In this document: positions 21,414 to 31,465 of the stretch, one piece after another | Numbering within the stretch: the first letter of the stretch is position 1 | How the letters are laid out: the number at the start of each line of letters is the position of its first letter | NCBI RefSeq assembly: GCF_033807715.1 | Contig: NC_084606.1 | Location: 39,695,767 to 39,759,766, forward strand | Length of the DNA: 64,000 nucleotides | Direction of reading: 5' to 3' | Source of the DNA: Cololabis saira | Lineage: Eukaryota; Chordata; Actinopteri; Beloniformes; Belonidae | The notes under the pieces: generated by a model | The model's database searches: none | Seen by the model: only the letters and a program-made list of their open reading frames with translations | What the model was told of the DNA's origin: nothing | Translations under genes and position numbers: made by a program

Positions 21414-23421
21414 ATGTTCTCTGCCTCCATTGTCAACGCGGCGGCTCGAAGCTGTGGACGCAAGGTCTCCGGTGCCTGTCGTGGCGGCAATCCTAGAACC
21501 CGGTGGTGGACACCGGAAGTACAGGATGCCGTCAGACTGAAGAAGGAGTCCTACTGGGCTATGTTGGCCGGTGGGACTCCTGACGCAGTAGATAGGTACC
21601 GGCAGGCCAAGCGGGCCGCGGCTCGGGCAGTCTTGGAGGCAAAAACTCGGGTCTGGGAGGAGTTCGGGGAGGCCATGGAGGAAGACTTTCGGTCGGCCTC
21701 GAGGAAATTCTGGAGGACCGTTCGGCGCCTCAGAAGGGGGAAGCAGTACTCTGCCGGCACCGTTTATGGTGCTGGTGGGGAGCTGTTGACCTCGACTGGG
21801 GACATTGTCGGACGGTGGAAGGAATACTTCGAGGATCTCCTTAACCCGACTGACATGCCTTCCACTGAGGAAGCAGAGGTTTGGGGCTCGGAGGCGTGCT
21901 CATCCATCACCCAAGCCGAGGTCACCGAGGTGGTTCGTAAGCTCCTCGGTGGCAGGGCACCGGGGGTGGATGAGATTCGCCCTGAGTACCTCAAGTCTCT
22001 GGATGTCGTAGGGCTGTCTTGGTTGACACGCCTCTGCGACATTGCATGGAGGAAGGGGACAGTACCGCTGGGGTGGCAAACCAGGGTGGTGGTCCCTCTG
22101 TTTAAAAAGGGGGACCGGAGAGTGTGTTCCAACTACAGGGGGATCACACTTCTCAGCCTCCCGTGGAAAGTCTACGCCAGGGTACTGGAGAGGAGATTAC
22201 GGCCGATAGTCGAACCTCGGATTCAGGAGGAACAATGCGGTTTTCGTCCCGGTCGTGGAACACTGGACCAGCTCTATACCCTCCGCAGGGTGCTCGAGGG
22301 TTCATGGGAATTTGCCCGACCAGTCTTAATGTGCTTTGTGGATCTGGAGAAGGCATTTGACCGTGTCCCTCGTGCCATTCTGTGGGGGGTGCTGAGTGAG
22401 TATGGAGTCCGGGGCCCTCTACTAAGGGCTGTCCGGTCTCTGTATGATCGAAGCAGGAGTCTGGTTCGCATTGCCGGCAGTAAGTCAGACTTGTTCCCAG
22501 TGCATGTTGGACTCCGGCAGGGCTGCCCTTTGTCACCGGTCCTGTTCATAATTTTTATGGACAGGATTTCTAGGCGCAGCCAGGGGCCGGAGGGGATCCG
22601 GTTTGGGGACCTCAGGATTTCATCTCTGCTTTTTGCAGATGATGTTGTCCTGTTGGCTTCATCAGACCGGGACCTCCAGCATGTGCTGGGGCGGTTTGCG
22701 GCGGGAGTGCGACGCGGCAGGGATGAGAATCAGCACCTCCAAAACCGAGGCCATGGTTCTCCATCAGAAAAGGGTGGCATGCCTTCTCCGAGTGGGTGGA
22801 GAAGTCCTGCCTCAGGTGGAGGAGTTCAAGTATCTCGGGATCTTGTTCACGAGTGAGGGAACAATGGAGCGTGAGATTGACAGACGGATCGGTGCAGCGT
22901 CCGCAGTAATGCGGTCGATGTACTGGACCGTCGTGGTGAAGAGGGAGCTGAGTCGAAAGGCGAAGCTCTCGATTTACCGGTCAATCTACGCCCCTACCCT
23001 CACCTATTGTCATGAACTTTGGGTAGTGACCGAAAGGACAAGATCGCGGATACAAGCGGACGAGATGAGTTTCCTCCGCAGGGTGGCTGGACGCTTCCTT
23101 AGAGATAGGGTGAGGAGTTCAGTCACCCGGGAGGAGCTCGGAGTCGAGCCGCTGCTCCTTCACATTGAGAGGAGTCAGCTGAGGTGGCTTGGGCATCTGT
23201 ACCGGATGCCTCCTGGACGTCTCCCTAGGGAGGTGTTCCAGGCATGTCCCACCGGGAGGAGACCCCGGGGAAGACCCAGGACACGCTGGAGAGACTATGT
23301 CTCTCGGCTGGCCTGGGAACGCCTCGGACTCCCCCCGGAAGAGCTGGAGGAAGTGTCTGGGGTGAGGGAAGTCTGGGCATCCCTGCTGAGGCTGCTGCCC
23401 CCGCGACCCGGGAACGGATAA
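21414..23421 (+). pseudogene. LINE reverse transcriptase and C-terminal region, one frameshift
   Basis: The first frame (21414 to about 22700) carries RAPGVDEIRPEYLKSLDVVG, VVVPLFKKGDRRVCSNYRGI, EEQCGFRPGRGTLDQ, MCFVDLEKAFDRVPRAILWG (first catalytic Asp), VGLRQGCPLSPVLFIIFMD and SSLLFADDVVLLASSDRDLQ (FADD catalytic box). A frame change near 22700 leads to ECDAAGMRISTSKTEAMVLH, VEEFKYLGILFTSEG, LTYCHELWVVTERTRSRIQ and the C-terminal WRDYVSRLAWERLGLPPEE, ending at 23421 before the GAGT tail. In an active element this enzyme performs target-primed reverse transcription. Here the break separates palm from thumb. Confidence 0.88.
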
Positions 23422-23492
23422 AGCGGGAGAAGATGAGTGAGTGAGTGAGTAATTAATTCTGAATTAAAAAACATCATCTAACCGTGGCCATT

Positions 23493-23990
23493 ATTTGTCA
23501 TGGTACGAAGCTTAGCAAAACAACCGACGGGATGTACTGACCTAGTATCACATAAATGCGACGGTCATTTCTGATTTCACCCCTGAAACTACATGTTAAA
23601 TGGGTTTCCGATGTAAGTGTCTGCTGCAGCTCCTCGGCTGATGCTGGTCACGCTGATCGGGGATGAGGTGTGGTTCCTTACCAAACGTAACATTAGACGT
23701 TTCCCTTGCGGTGAAGGAAGTCGGAGAGAGTGAGATATGAGAAGCAGACCAGCGTTCCTTGGTGAACAGCTGGATGGTTACGCTCCACAGGGGGTCCTGG
23801 TGAAGAGCGGCTCTACTCCCTGCTCTCCTCCGACGATCCTTCCTCCGATCTCCAAGATGACGAGCATGTAGCATTTGTCGTATTTGTAACTCACAGAGAG
23901 CTCTGTGGAAGAGCTCGGGAGCTTGGAAGAAAAGAAAGCCACTGCTATTCATCAACCAGATTTTCGCATCAGCAGGGGGGGCCTGCGTGT
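23493..23990. other. Gene-free stretch; minus-strand 119-codon frame of unknown nature
   Basis: A minus-strand frame at 23596-23955 (LFHRALCELQIRQMLHARHL) is rich in Arg and His and has no domain I recognise. It may be part of an eroded element. Confidence 0.3.
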
Positions 23991-23997
23991 CATATAC

Positions 23998-24034
<37 letters not shown>
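23991..24034. repeat. (TA)n microsatellite
   Basis: Alternating AT tract with CATATA interruptions. Confidence 0.9.
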
Positions 24035-24035
<1 letters not shown>

Positions 24036-24365
24036 CATATATTGCGGACTATTAGGCGCACCGCGTTATAAGGCGCTATAGGGACTGTCAAATATAGACC
24101 GATCAGATGAAGGCGGGGCGCGCTTTTTGGCGTCTATCGTCGGCACGGTAACCCTTTTGACTGAGAAAAGTAATGCGCGTAGTCACAGGATCGAGACGCA
24201 CATTTTGATGTATAACACACCTGGGTGCACGTTACGGTTCGGGCGAAGAAGCGGCCGAAGGAATGGCATAAATTGCGCCAAAATTACACGATTAATTCAA
24301 AATGGCCAACTTCCTGTTCGGTTTCGGCCATGGCGCCAAGAGACTTTTCTTGACTTTTCATGATA
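24035..24365 (+). mobile_element. Fragments of fish repeats, including repeat family G internal part
   Basis: 24040-24080 contains ATTAGGCGCACCGCGTTATA, a known-looking repeat also at 13570-13640. 24085-24365 matches the sub-repeat of family G: GATCAGATGAAGG, CGTCTATCGTCGGCACGGTA, GACGCACATTTTGATGTATA, GCCATGGCGCCAAGAGACTT. Confidence 0.7.
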
Positions 24366-25214
24366 AAGCATATATGAAGCGAAACAAAACAGTCCAGTAA
24401 GTTGGACTTTATTCAACTACTTAAGAATAACTCAGAATACCGTTCAGTTGTAACTAATACAGAAAAATACACTCACATCATTCCTCTTTCAGAAATCCAC
24501 CAATAAAAATTGGAGGAGGTAAGCGTCGTACTACGTCCTGTTCTCTGATTGGTTCATCATTGCCAGCGATAGTGGACACCTGAAGTTAGTTTGAGGTTGG
24601 AACAATGTTGTAGTCCAACATTTGATTATAATTGTTTATGATATGGATTTGAAAGTTGGGTTTATGTTAAAAACCCAACGTTAGCTTGACGTCTAATTAC
24701 AGTAAGGTAAAACTAGATGATGGATAATGGTTGCTTGACCATGTTTGCATGTTGTTTTAAGACCATGCGGTCAACGTTGAGATAATGTGGTCTTAAAATC
24801 GAGGCTGGTCTCAGGGTCAGGCCTCAAAGTTGAAACTGAGGCCTCCCATGTTCACATATGACTGTGGCCCAAAAAAATCAAAATCAAAACATGTAACACC
24901 ATATTCATGGTTCAAAACCCTCCTTTGGCCGGACTAATCATGACGGAAGACAGAATAGTAGCTTGGCTAAAGGTAAAGGTTTTGTACATGGTGCAGCATC
25001 CTCTGCTGGTGGCGAAGAGCATCTCTGAATGCACAACACCGGAACCTGCAGCGTGGGAGTGAGAGGGGCAGGGTAACGGCCCGGGCAGGCGGGGGAGAGA
25101 TTTGTCCGTCAAGACTCCTCTCCCTGGCCCTGCCCCTTCTCAACTTTTCCCCGACCCTGCACCTAACCTGGGACTTGCTGATTGGGCCGGAGCTTCGGGA
25201 GCTGCGTGCTGGCC
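24366..25214. other. Intronic gene-free stretch, nothing recognised
   Basis: Lies inside intron 1 of the TGF-beta-like gene. No repeat ends or domains seen. Confidence 0.4.
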
Positions 25215-25545
25215 TGCGGTCCCCACCCCCGGTCATCCCGTTGCTGCTTCCACCTGCCTGCGGTCCCCCACCCCCTCTGGTCATCCCGTTGTTGCTTCAA
25301 CCTGCCTGCTGTGCTGTTGATGTCCCCGACTCCAAGTCTGGCCCTCGGCAGGAGGGTCACCCCTTATGAGCCTGGTCCTGCTCAAGGTTTCTTCCCTCCT
25401 AAAGGGGAGTTTTTACCTGCCATTGTTTATGTAATAATTGATTGGGGGTTTATGTTCATGTTCTGGGTCTCTGGAAAGCGTCTAGAGACAACTTTTGTTG
25501 TATTAGATGCTATATAAATAAAATTGAATTGAATTGAATTAAAGA
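25215..25545 (+). repeat. SINE-like/LINE-tail repeat (copy 2)
   Basis: Same family as 14285-14618, with an internal duplication of GTCATCCCGTTG...TGCTTCAACCTGCCTG and an ATTGA-type tail. It ends 55 bp before the exon 2 acceptor of the TGF-beta-like gene. Confidence 0.75.
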
Positions 25546-25600
25546 TTGTTGTGTATTTTGTTTCGACTAATTCTGACATCTTATCCTTTGGATCGCGCAG

Positions 25601-26016
25601 GTCCACATCATGGGCCTCAGGGATGGATCTGGTTTAATGTCAGCAGCCTGAATCCCTCCATGCTGGGTGCAGAGCTGGTTCTGTTCAGGAAAACCCTCAA
25701 CCCCCGCCCTCTGAGCGTGACCATCACCCTGCACAGTGTCATCTCTTCAGAGGAGACCCTGAATGAAAGCGCCGCCCTTGAGGAGAGACAGCTGACGCTG
25801 GACCAGCGACCCTCATCTGGATATGATGTGTTCGACGTGTCAGCTGTTCTGTCTGCGAAGCCTCTGGAGTTGTTGGGCTTCCAGCTGCGCTACACGGACG
25901 AGAGCGGCAGTCTGGTCCTCCATGAGGCACTGACTCAGAGTCTGTACTGCCTGAACAGAGGGTCTCTGAGGGAGCCCCTACTGGTCCTGTACCAGACACA
26001 CCCTATTCAGCTGTAA
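25601..26016 (+). CDS. TGF-beta superfamily prodomain-type gene, exon 2, no ligand domain
   Basis: Codes residues 90-227 and the stop. GWIWFNVSSLNPSMLGAELV followed by LFRKTL fits the prodomain core (F-D/N-hydrophobic, then xAELxLxR). SSGYDVFDVSAVL matches the GWxxFDVT box, and LGFQLRYTDESGSLVLHEAL leads to EPLLVLYQ, which fits the PLLVVFxx end of the prodomain. Normally a basic furin site and a seven-cysteine growth-factor domain follow. Here TAA comes eight residues after LLVLYQ, and no ligand domain is visible to 38000. Potential N-glycosylation: NVS and NES. If expressed, it would be a secreted 227-aa prodomain-like protein. Alternatives: a truncated pseudogene, or a gene whose ligand exon is lost or unassembled. 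The frame is intact and splice sites are good, which argues against long neutral decay. Confidence 0.7.
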
Positions 26017-26171
26017 CTGTGATAAATATGTGAAGCTCTTTACTTCCATTCAGCAATGCTCTTTAATCCCTTTATTTCAAAGTGACTTTGGTCCTAAAAC
26101 GGAGCCATGGGACCTTTGTGTCTTTTGTTTTGTGTCCTTTTTCTTTTGTATTTGACACAATAGCCTTACTT
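26017..26171 (+). other. Short sequence between the prodomain stop and the 11-bp array
   Basis: Contains no furin site or cysteine-knot coding sequence in any frame. No clear AATAAA signal. Confidence 0.5.
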
Positions 26172-28317
26172 TCCCATGCCCTACCCCTGCCCTTCCCCTG
26201 CCTTACCCCTGCCCTTCCCCTGTCTTACTCCTGCCCTTCCCCTGTCTTACCCCTGCACTTCCCCCTGCCTTACTCCTGTCTTACCCCGGACCTACCCCTG
26301 CCTTACCCCTGCCCTACCCCTGCCCTACACTTGCCTTACTCCTGCCCTGCCCCTGCCTTACTCCTGCCCTACCCCTGTCTTACCCCTGCACTTCCCCTGC
26401 CTTACCCCTGCCCTACCCCTGCCCTACCCTTGCCTTACCCCTGACCTACCCCTGCCCTACCCTTGCCTTACTCCTGCCCTGCCCCTGCCTTACTCCTGCC
26501 CTACCCCTGTCTTACCCCTGCACTTCCCCTGTCTTACCCCTGCCCTACCCTTGCCCTAGCCCTGCCTTACCCCTGCCCAACCCCTGCCCTACTCCTGCCT
26601 TACCCCTGCCCTACCGCTGCTGTACCCCTGCCCTTCCCCTGTCTTACCCCTGCCTTACCCCTGCCTTACCCCTGCCCTACTCCTGCCTTACCCCTGCCCT
26701 ACCCCTGCTGTACCCCTGCCCTTCCCCTGTCTTACCCCTGCCTTACCCCTGCCCTACTCCTGTCTTACCCCTGCACTTCCCCTGCCTTACTCCTGTCCTA
26801 CCCCTGCCTTACCCCTGCCTTACCCCTGCCCTTCCCCTGCCGTACCCCTGCCCTACCCTTGCCGTACTCCTGCTGTACCCCTGCCGTACCCCTGCCTAAC
26901 CCCTGCCCTACCCCTGCCCTACCCCTGCCCTTCCCCTGTCTTACCCCTGCCCTACCCCTGCCCTTCCCCTGTCTTACCCCTGCCTTACCCCTGCCGTACC
27001 CCTGCCTTACCCCTGCCATACCCCTGCTTTACCCCTGCCTTACCCCTGCTGTACCCCTGCCGTACCCCTGCCTTACCCCTGCCCTACCCCTGCCCTTCCC
27101 CTGTCTTACCCCTGCCCTACCCCTGCTGTAACCCTGCCCTACTCCTGCCTTACCCCTGCCCTACCCCTGCCTTACCCCTGCTGTACCCCTGCCCTACCCC
27201 TGCCCTACCCCTGCTGTACCCCTGCCGTACCCCTGCCCTACCCCTGCCCTACTCCTGCCTTACTCCTGCCTTACCCCTGCTGTACCCCTGCCCTACCCCT
27301 GCTGTACCCCTGCCCTTCCCCTGCCTTACCCCTGCCCTACTCCTGCCTTAACCTTGCCTTACCCCTGCTTTACCCCTGCCCTACCCCTGCCCTACTCCTG
27401 CCTTACCCCTGCCCTACCCCTGCTGTACCCCTGCCCTACCCCTGACCTACCCCTGCCGTACCCCTGCCTTACCCCTGCCCTACCGCTGCCCTACCCCTGA
27501 CCTACCCCTGCCGTACCCCTGCCTTACCCCTGCCCTACCCCTGCCTTACCCCTGCCCTACCGCTGCCCTACCCCTGCCGTACCCCTGCCCTATCCCTGCC
27601 CTACCCCTGCCCTACCCCTGCTGTACCCCCGCCCTACCCCTGCCCTACCCCTGCTGTACCCCTGCCCTACTGCTGCAGTACTCCTGCCCTACACCTGCCC
27701 TACCCCTGCTGTACCCCTTCTCTACCCCTGCCCTACCCCTGCTGTACACCTGCCCTACCCCTGCTGTACCCCTTCCCTACACCTGCCCTACCCCTGCTGT
27801 ACCCCCGCCCTACCGCTGCCCTACCCCTGCTGTACCCCTCCCCTACTCCTGCCCTACCCCTGCCCTACCCCTGCTGTACCCCCGCCCTACCGCTGCCCTA
27901 CCCCTGCTGTACCCCTGCCCTACCACTGCCCTACCCCCGCCCTACCGCTGCCCTACCCCTGCCCTACTCCTGCCTTACTCCTGCCTTACCCCTGCCCTAC
28001 CCCTGCTGTACCCCTGCTGTACCCCTGCCCTACCCCTGCCCTACTGCTGCCTTACCCCTGCCCTACCCCTGCTGTACCCCTGCCCTACCCCTGCTGTACC
28101 CCTGCCATACCCCTGCTGTACCCCTGCTGTACCCTTGCTGTACCCCTGCTGTACCCCTGCCTTACCCCTGCCCTACCCCTGACCTTCCCCTGCCCTACTT
28201 CTGTCTTACCCCTGCCCTACCCCTGCCCTACCCCTGCCCTACTTCTGTCTTACCCCTGCCTTACCCCTGCCTTAACCCTGCCCTACCCCTGCCCTACCCC
28301 TGCCTTACCCCTGCCGA
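26172..28317. repeat. 11-bp C-rich minisatellite, about 195 units (G-quadruplex-type)
   Basis: Units CCCTGCCCTAC, CCCTGCCTTAC and CCCTGCTGTAC alternate for 2.1 kb with few indels. On the minus strand the runs GGGGTAGGGCAGGGGTA satisfy the G3+N1-7 quadruplex rule hundreds of times, and the + strand fits i-motif rules. The 11-bp period makes all frames read LPYPCLTPA-type peptides (26082-27131), which are not genes. Confidence 0.96.
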
Positions 28318-28768
28318 TGGCCTGAAAAAAGCTGGGGTTTGCCTAAAGAGGAATAGATGTAAGATGGTAATGCGAGTAATCCGATGTTTATCTGAGACAC
28401 TATAACAGACAAACACAATGTGCTTAAGCTGATGACTCACTCACAAAATAATTTCTTTTGTCTTTTAATCAACATCCTCATTAAACATTCACACATAGCT
28501 GAAAATAATTATTTAACTTTTGAAATGACTGATTTATTTTGTGTGACGCAGACTCAGCGAACTTGTATTTGATCTTTTTAAGAGAAGAGGACAGCAGAGA
28601 AGAAAAAACTAAACATTTCGGTCAGGATAAAGTGAGTAGATAGAAAATGAAAGTGGGGTTTGAAAACCACAGCAACAACTAAACTAAACTTCATTAAACA
28701 CAACTGGCACAATGAGGTGACATGCTTTCATCCATGAGACACAAACACAAAACTTGAACCTAAATAAA
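28318..28768. other. Gene-free stretch, nothing recognised
   Basis: AT-rich, no frames of note. Confidence 0.4.
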
Positions 28769-29235
28769 GAGAATCAAAGCTGCAAGCAGCGATGAACGGG
28801 CCCCCGCACCCTTGTGCACGTTCAGGCTGCAGTGGAAGCTTGTATGACTTGATGTAGATTCTTCAGGCCTGGACATTTAGCGGATGATACCACCCACGAC
28901 TCTCTATATCAAACCATTCAAAAGTTATGGCAGAAAGTAGGAACTATCAGATATCGACCAATCAGATGAAGGGGCGGGGCTAATTCAGGCCAATGAAAGT
29001 CAAGTACTCAATACTGAGTCCAATGACACCACCCACATGTCTTTATTACAACCCGTTCAAAAGTTATGGCAGAAAGTAGGAACTGTCAGATATCGACCAA
29101 TCAGATGAAGGGGCGGGGCTAATTCATGCCAATGAAGGTCAAGTACTCAAAACCGAGTCAGATGCCACCACACACGACTCTCTATGTCAAACTATTCAAA
29201 GGTTATGGCAGAAAATAGGGACTATCAAATATGGC
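28769..29235 (+). mobile_element. Repeat family G, fragment
   Basis: Starts AAAGCTGCAAGCAGCGATGA followed by ACGGGC, then three degenerate sub-units with CACCACCCACGACTCTCTAT, AAAAGTTATGGCAGAAA and CAATCAGATGAAGGGGCGGG. Breaks off into AT repeats. Confidence 0.8.
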
Positions 29236-29255
29236 TATCAAATATATATGGATCA

Positions 29256-29296
29256 AATATAATATAATATAATATAATATAATATGAATAAAATTG

Positions 29297-29329
<33 letters not shown>

Positions 29330-29330
29330 A
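29256..29330. repeat. (AATAT)n and (ATT)n microsatellites
   Basis: AATATAATAT run to 29285, then ATTATT run 29299-29330, directly before promoter copy A. Confidence 0.9.
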
Positions 29331-29334
29331 TTAT

Positions 29335-30300
29335 TTAGAAGACAGGAAGTGCCTCAGCCTTCCTGTTCTGTGATTGGCTAGAGTCCCCGTCCATCTCTCC
29401 TCGTAGCCAATCACCTGCGAGCATCCGCAGCCGCGTCACCGCCTCCTCTGGGCGCTATTCTCCCTGAATAACGGAGCTGCTCTGGTTTTATTCTCTGAAT
29501 CTGGTCTTCTGCCAATTTCTGCTGCTTTGCCAAAAAATGCTCCCTAATGGTTTTCTACCTTTGTAGAGCTTCAATTTTACTGTGTTTTACTCCCTAAACC
29601 ACTTCCTTTTCCCCCAAAGTGGTCCTTGTTGCTTGCCAGGCCGTTATTGTAAATAAGAATGTGATCTTAATGACCTGCCTGGTTAAATAAAGGCGAATGA
29701 CTGAATGAATAGCAAATAAAGCGATAGAATTGTTTTTTTTTCTCTCTTTATCGTATAATGTTCACAAAGTGTAATGCAATTCATGTCATGGGTCGTGTAT
29801 TTTGAAGGATCAAATACTCAACATCCCATATTATCCATTTTACATTGTGCAAGAAATGATTGGCGTGACAATCAAACTTTGGAATTCAACTGTGCGCATG
29901 TGCAGAACCACAAAGTAGCATTTTCCGGCAGGGAGCAATGATTGGCAGAACACCGGCGTGTGTTTTAGCGGCTCGCTCGTGGCCGGGGCCGGGCCCGGTC
30001 TGGTTTTACTGCTGCTATACATTTCTAGCTTTTGTTGTCACAATCTTTTTAACTGTAAGGTTTCTGTTATCTGATGGCTGGGAAAGGTTAACTGCTTTAT
30101 AAAGGTCAAACTCTGCAACAACAACATGACAAATATAATAAAAATAAAACACAGTGTGAACAAAAACAAAGAAGAAAAAAATCAAGGTGTCCAGGATTTA
30201 GATTTTCTTTTTTCAAAACAGACAAACAAGCGAACAGACAAATAAATACACAAATCAGTTATCAATAATATAAATAAATAAAATAAAATATATAATTCAT
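29335..30300 (+). repeat. Segmental copy A of the tspan5 promoter/leader region
   Basis: 29341-29510 matches 37617-37800 and 37111-37255: GACAGGAAGTGCCTCAGCCT, GATTGGCTAGAGTCCCCGTC, GCGAGCATCCGCAGCCGCGT. 29960-30000 matches the leader (GTGTGTTTTAGCGGCTCGCT and the GGGCCGGGCCCGGTCT box). 30115-30290 matches only copy B (GTGTCCAGGATTTAGATTTT). An insertion of about 430 bp (29520-29955) separates the parts. No tspan5 coding exon follows. Confidence 0.85.
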
Positions 30301-30339
30301 ATAATAATATCATATTATGATGGAGTATTAAGGCCAAAA

Positions 30340-31320
30340 AAAAGGGAAACTACGAGAATAACGTCATAATATTACAAGAATAAAGTCGTAATATTTTGAG
30401 AGTAAAGTCGTAATATTATGAGAATAAAGTCGTAATATTAAATATATTATAAATATATAAATATAACTTTACAAGATGCTCAATATTTCTCATTTTAACA
30501 CAGGGAGAACACTGCTCTTCCTGTTAGAGTTCTCATAAATTATATTCTCATAATATTACGACTTTATTCTCATAACTTACGACTTTATTCTCGTAATATT
30601 AGACTTTATTCTCGTGATGTTACGACTTTATTCTCGTAATATTACGACTTTATTCTCGTAATATTACGACTTTATTCTCGTAATATTACGACTTTATTCT
30701 TATAAATTACAACTTTATTCTCGTAATATTACGACTTTATTCTCGTAATGTTACGACTTTATTGTTAGGCTCACTCGAGAACAGAAACAGCCAAATGTGC
30801 CAGGGACCCCAAAAGCAAAAGACACTGAGACTGAAGTTGCAAAACAAAGGATTTAATGAATAAACTCAATCCGGGGGAGGTGGATGGAACGGTGGAGCGG
30901 GGAGACACTGGATTGACTGGAGGGAGCCTGGAACACAAGGAAAGAACAGTTAGAACCAAAAATAGCAGATCCACAAAATCTCACAAACACCAGAGCCTAA
31001 ACTTTCTGCTGCAGGTACTTGCCACAGAAGTCAACGTCTAAGCGCCGGGTGTCGTCTCTCAGCAGCTTATGTAGGCAGCCCTTGATTCTGATGGTGGAGC
31101 AGCTGGGCTGATTGGAATCAGCCACAGCTGTGCTGGCTGCTGGCTGAGGGGCTCGTGGCACAACATTTATTCTCGTAATATTACGACTTTATTCTCATAA
31201 TATTACGACTTTTTTCTCGTAATGTAACGACTTTATTCTATTATGACTTTATTTTCGCAACATTATGACTTTATTCTCATTATATTATGACTTTATTCTC
31301 GTAATTTCCATTTTTTTTTT
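30340..31320. repeat. ATTCTCGTAATATTACGACTTT minisatellite in two orientations
   Basis: AGAATAAAGTCGTAATATTA units run one way at 30365-30450 and the opposite way at 30545-30762, then again at 31166-31310 after the solo LTR. The inverted arms can pair. Confidence 0.88.
30763..31165 (-). mobile_element. Solo LTR, 403 bp, TTTAT target duplication
   Basis: Starts TGTTAGGCTCACTCGAG and ends GCTCGTGGCACAACA. TTTAT flanks both sides (30758-30762, 31166-31170). It splits the minisatellite. Minus orientation is likely from the A/T-rich poly(A)-like region near the 30763 end. Confidence 0.85.
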
Positions 31321-31359
31321 GTCTTTTCAATCATTTTGGCCCTAATAGTTACTCTGTCG

Positions 31360-31411
31360 TATAATATAATATAATATAATATATATAATATAAATAAAAT
31401 GTATTATTATT

Positions 31412-31465
<54 letters not shown>
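31360..31465. repeat. (AATAT)n and (AAT)n microsatellites
   Basis: ATAATATAAT run then an AATAAT run leading directly into family G. Confidence 0.92.

Larger units (their letters stand above)
20371..23449 (+). mobile_element. Near-full-length APE-type LINE with 12-bp target duplication
   Basis: 3079 bp from CCCCTCCTTGAACCGCCACC to a (GAGT)n tail. It is flanked by identical copies of TAATTAATTCTG (20359-20370 and 23450-23461). A GC-rich 5' leader with a CCGCCACC...GGTGG hairpin precedes the ORF. The endonuclease ([18 protein letters not shown]) and RT (GFRPGRGT, FVDLEKAFDRVP, GLRQGCPLSPVLF, LFADDVVLL) are present. Clade not settled: I/Nimb-like and RTE-like were considered. Several frameshifts make it inactive, but the flanking duplications are still perfect, so the insertion is fairly recent. 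Confidence 0.9.
19722..23492 (-). mobile_element. Repeat element X, right copy (reverse), split by a LINE
   Basis: Parts 19722-20370 and 23462-23492 are the reverse complement of 14641-15918 without its solo LTR. The outer end reads AACCGTGGCCATT. The 3079 bp between the parts is the LINE at 20371-23449. Confidence 0.75.

Noticed and set aside
26082..27131. Long Leu/Pro/Tyr/Cys-rich ORFs (120-222 codons)
   Set aside because: They are the three phases of the 11-bp minisatellite, which has no stop codon in its common unit variants.
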